NCBI RefSeq assembly: GCF_010993705.1
Contig: NZ_WOFO01000010.1
Location: 155,126 to 219,125 of the forward strand
DNA from: Cyclobacterium sp. SYSU L10401
Lineage (GTDB): Bacteria > Bacteroidota > Bacteroidia > Cytophagales > Cyclobacteriaceae
Length of the DNA: 64,000 nt
Direction: 5' to 3'
The notes below the pieces were generated by a model. It did not search any database. It was not told where the DNA came from and saw only the letters and a list, made by a program, of their open reading frames with translations. Below are positions 61,690 to 64,000 of this stretch, one piece after another. Both the position numbers and the translations under genes were made by a program. How positions within the stretch are numbered: position 1 is the stretch's first letter; the number at the start of each line of letters is the position of its first letter.

Positions 61690-62655
61690 ATGCAACCTGT
61701 ATTCCTTATTTCGTTGGATTTTGAACTTCACTGGGGGCGCTTCGACAAGGTGCCACTCAAGGGAAACGAAGCCTATTATCACCGGACCAGGGCCCTTGTA
61801 CCCCGGCTCCTGGCATTGTTTGCTGAATATGGGGTGTCGGCCACCTGGGCTACCGTGGGGATGCTGATGGCGCAGGATGCGGAAGAATGGGAACATTTTA
61901 GTCCGCCTGTGAAACCCACTTTTCAAAATCAGCGGTATTCTGCCTATCAGTGGTTTAAGGCCAACCGGCCGGATCAGGCTTGCCTTTTTGCCCCGGACCT
62001 GATTGGGGAGCTTCTCCAAACCCCCGGGCAGGAGCTGGGAAGTCATACCTATGCCCACTATTACACCCGCGTAATGGGACAGCCGGTCGGAGGCTTCAGG
62101 GAAGACCTGCTGGCCGCCAGGCGCATTGCCCAAGAGAAATTTGGTGTACACATGCGTTCCCTGGTGCTTCCCCGAAACCAATACAATGCCCAGGTCCTCC
62201 AAACTGCCCGGGACCTGGACTTCCTGGCCGTGCGTACCAATCCTTCCGATTGGTTTTGGAGGTCTCCTGAAAAAGAGGGCTGGGTAAAAAAGGGTTTCCG
62301 GGCAGCAGATTCCTATTGGTCCCTTGGAAATAAAACGTCCTATTTTCCTGAAGCTGCCAGGAAAGATTTCCCCTCTCTCCTTCCTGCTTCCCGGTTTTTC
62401 AGACCCTATCAGGAAAGGTTGGGCTGGATGAATCGCTTAAAGCTTGACCGGATCAGGCAGGAAATGGAGGAAGCTGCGCAAAAAGGAGAGGTGTATCACC
62501 TTTGGTGGCATCCCCATAATCATGGCCACCACCCCGAACAGAGCCTGGAAGAGGTCAGGATATTGTTGGATCATTTTTCGCATTGCAGGGCCGTTTATGG
62601 CATGCAATCCTTATCCATGAGGGACCTGGCAGCCCCTATTTCTTACCAGCCTTAA
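61690..62655 (+). CDS. Polysaccharide deacetylase (CE4/NodB-like)
   Basis: 321 residues. FLISLDFELHWGRFD supplies the first metal aspartate, and GSHTYAHYYTR the HxxxH metal ligands, of the CE4 type; WWHPHNHGHHPEQSLEE near the C-terminus is the late histidine region. No signal peptide, so it acts inside the cell or is exported otherwise. It would remove N-acetyl groups from sugars of the polymer or its precursors. Last gene of the cluster, eight bases after the Wzy-like gene. Confidence 0.85.
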   Translation: MQPVFLISLDFELHWGRFDKVPLKGNEAYYHRTRALVPRLLALFAEYGVSATWATVGMLMAQDAEEWEHFSPPVKPTFQNQRYSAYQWFKANRPDQACLFAPDLIGELLQTPGQELGSHTYAHYYTRVMGQPVGGFREDLLAARRIAQEKFGVHMRSLVLPRNQYNAQVLQTARDLDFLAVRTNPSDWFWRSPEKEGWVKKGFRAADSYWSLGNKTSYFPEAARKDFPSLLPASRFFRPYQERLGWMNRLKLDRIRQEMEEAAQKGEVYHLWWHPHNHGHHPEQSLEEVRILLDHFSHCRAVYGMQSLSMRDLAAPISYQP

Positions 62656-62927
62656 GCCAATCCCTGGCAGGGCTGCTTCCCATTGATTCATTCCCCCTAT
62701 CTTTTTTGAGTAAGCGGTTTCTACAGGTCGCTAGGGCTTAAAATCTGCAAACCTGCCCCGTTTTTGTTGGTATTCAATCAATGAAAAGCTTTGGGTAGCT
62801 GAAATCGACACGATTAAAATCATCATTAAACACACAGAGCAATGATTATTTTAATCGTCAAAGATTCCATCTGACCGCTTAAAGACAAATTATAAACAGA
62901 TGAAACCGGACAGGTTTTACCCTTGCT
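62656..62927. other. Gap after polysaccharide cluster, with strong hairpin at 62811-62857
   Basis: The gap has no gene. CGATTAAAATCATCATT (62811-62827) and AATGATTATTTTAATCG (62841-62857) form a 17-base inverted repeat with one mismatch and a 13-base loop. It is AT-rich and could be a terminator or the end of a small mobile element. Confidence 0.6.
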
Positions 62928-63027
62928 TTATCAGTTGACCATAAAATTAGGTTTCGGATTTACGGTATTATTTCGGGATATTTGGATATGTTGGCAAAAG
63001 CTATTAATTAGCGTTATGGCTTGCTAA
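62928..63027 (+). pseudogene. Possible glycosyltransferase scrap
   Basis: 62935-62954 repeats exactly 20 bases of the GT2 gene at 35156-35175, in the same reading frame (LTIKLGF before the membrane helices). The frame then continues FTVLFRDIW and stops at 63025-63027. It may be the end of a lost GT2 gene cut by the IS element; the evidence is thin. Confidence 0.3.
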
Positions 63028-63085
63028 TATATTCCATTGCACTGTTATAAAACCCATAATGACCAGGAGCTGCTGGTGGATATAA

Positions 63086-63220
63086 CGGTTCGTCTTGTGC
63101 CACCCATTCCGGTTTTTGCGTGCCAGTGATTCCGGTCCAAACTGTGCCAGTTTACTGAAGCAGGTCCGGACCTAAAACGGTTCGTTTTGTGCCAGTCATA
63201 TCGGTTCGAATAGTGCCACT
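63086..63220 (+). repeat. IS21-type end with array of direct repeats
   Basis: GTGCCA recurs at 63097, 63120, 63144, 63189 and 63213, each after a CGGTTCG/CCGGT-like stretch; spacing is 23-24 bases, with one degenerate unit between 63144 and 63189. IS21-family ends carry such multiple transposase-binding repeats. The outer end of the element is probably near 63070-63085 but the terminal bases cannot be fixed from one end. Confidence 0.75.
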
Positions 63221-63265
63221 TTGAAAGATCATGTTAAACCGGTTATATCGTAATCAAAAAACGAT

Positions 63266-64000
63266 ATGGCCAACCAACTTGATCCTATGGATATCAAACA
63301 AATCATCACACTTCACCTTGACGGGGACAGTAACCGCAAAATTGGGAAAACCCTGGGTATATCCCGTAATACCGTCAATGCCTACATGAAGCTTTTCAAG
63401 GCCTGCGAATACAGCCTTCAGGAGTTGTTGGAATTCGAAACCGGATCCCTTGCGGAGCTTTTTCCCTCTCATACCACCATCAAAAACCCCAGGTTCGATG
63501 AACTGATGGGGTATTTTGAAAAAGTAAACCATGCCCGCGACCATCCCGGCTTTACCTTTCTGTATCACTACAGGGACTACAGCCTTCAGGCCAAAGAACC
63601 TTACAGCTATACGCAGTTTATGGAACACTACAACCGTAAATATGCCAAGGTCAAAGGTTCCATGAAGCTTGACCATGAGCCCGGAAAGGAGCTTTTTATT
63701 GATTATGCCGGTACCAAAATGCATATCGTTGACAAAGAGACCGGAGAACTGCGAGAGGTGGAAGTTTTTGTGGCCACCCTGCCCTACAGTCTCCATACCT
63801 ACGTAGAGGCCGCCATGAGCCAGAAGAGGGAAGACCTGATACCGAGCTTGAACCATGCTGTGGCATTTTACGGAGGAGTTCCTAAGGCAATCGTATCCGA
63901 TAACCTGAAGTCTGCCGTGACCCGTGCCAGCAAATATGAACCCGATATCAACCGTTCACTCAAGGAATTCGCCCAACACTACAACTGTGTGATCAATCCC
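63266..64000 (+). CDS. istA: IS21-family transposase IstA, cut by window edge
   Basis: 245 codons are visible. An N-terminal HTH (ITLHLDGDSNRKIGKTLGIS) is followed by the DDE core with the first aspartate in LFIDYAGTKMHI and the second in AIVSDNLKSAVT; the glutamate lies beyond the edge. It works with the ATPase IstB, expected just downstream. The ATG at 63266 lies 46 bases after the direct-repeat array. The frame seems intact, so the element may be active. Confidence 0.9.
   Translation, partial: MANQLDPMDIKQIITLHLDGDSNRKIGKTLGISRNTVNAYMKLFKACEYSLQELLEFETGSLAELFPSHTTIKNPRFDELMGYFEKVNHARDHPGFTFLYHYRDYSLQAKEPYSYTQFMEHYNRKYAKVKGSMKLDHEPGKELFIDYAGTKMHIVDKETGELREVEVFVATLPYSLHTYVEAAMSQKREDLIPSLNHAVAFYGGVPKAIVSDNLKSAVTRASKYEPDINRSLKEFAQHYNCVINP

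Noticed and set aside
63254..63856. 200-codon minus-strand frame
   Set aside because: Antisense to istA, whose HTH and DDE residues are evident on the plus strand.
1..64000. tRNA or rRNA genes
   Set aside because: No cloverleaf-like sequence with the GGTTCGA core and CCA-type stem, and no rRNA signature, was recognised while reading; a tRNA search program could confirm absence.

Overview
The window looks like a chromosomal segment of a Bacteroidota bacterium, most likely a marine or soil member of the Cytophagales/Cyclobacteriaceae type. Pointers are SusC-like carboxypeptidase-regulatory/plug/barrel outer-membrane proteins, a hybrid sensor-AraC regulator, Gfo/Idh/MocA and DUF2911 proteins, sulfatases and lipoproteins, promoter boxes of the TTTG...TAnnTTTG type, weak ribosome binding sites, and palindromic repeats in the gaps. 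The family-level placement is inference; Bacteroidota is well supported.

Region 1 (1-17.9 kb) is an accessory and partly decayed redox/regulatory region. It holds three related FAD-linked (BBE-like) oxidases (one cut by the window edge), an SDR, a VOC-fold protein, an AraC regulator with a DUF4242 and a cyclase-like domain, a large hybrid histidine kinase/AraC regulator, and two outer-membrane beta-barrel proteins. It is also full of scars: an AraC C-terminal fragment next to a PIN toxin-antitoxin pair, a shrunken group II intron, and an outer-membrane protein gene reduced to its two ends. Two promoters here (before one FAD oxidase and before the VOC gene) share the same operator geometry. 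The hybrid kinase has lost its phospho-acceptor histidine.

Region 2 (18.4-33.3 kb) is catabolic and housekeeping. Two lipoprotein sulfatases and a PQQ-type dehydrogenase with a c-type haem motif form an apparent operon. It is followed by a secreted purple-acid-phosphatase-like enzyme bracketed by two copies of a composite repeat, the helicase HrpB, a DUF2911 protein, a Gfo/Idh/MocA oxidoreductase, an SDR and a GH43 lipoprotein. The gaps carry several families of dispersed palindromic repeats.

Region 3 (33.8-62.7 kb) is a single-direction surface-polysaccharide cluster of about 27 genes, starting behind a near-consensus Bacteroidota promoter and a winged-helix regulator. The ends (34.5-39.3 and about 58-62.7 kb) have a GC content like the rest of the window: a lipid-linked GT2, two GNAT/FemAB-type acyltransferases, a GT23-like fucosyltransferase, a zinc-ribbon protein, two glycosyltransferases, a Wzy-like protein and a polysaccharide deacetylase. 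The middle (about 39.3-57 kb) is clearly AT-rich and holds the variable content: a sulfotransferase, an ABC flippase, four GT2 and four GT4 glycosyltransferases, a rhamnosyltransferase-like protein, two FkbM and three other methyltransferases, and a second Wzy-like protein that runs into the right arm. This is the layout of a serotype cassette exchanged between conserved arms. No priming glycosyltransferase, Wza or Wzc is in view.

The right edge (62.7-64 kb) carries a strong hairpin, a possible glycosyltransferase scrap and the left end of an IS21-family element with a regular array of transposase-binding repeats and a truncated istA.
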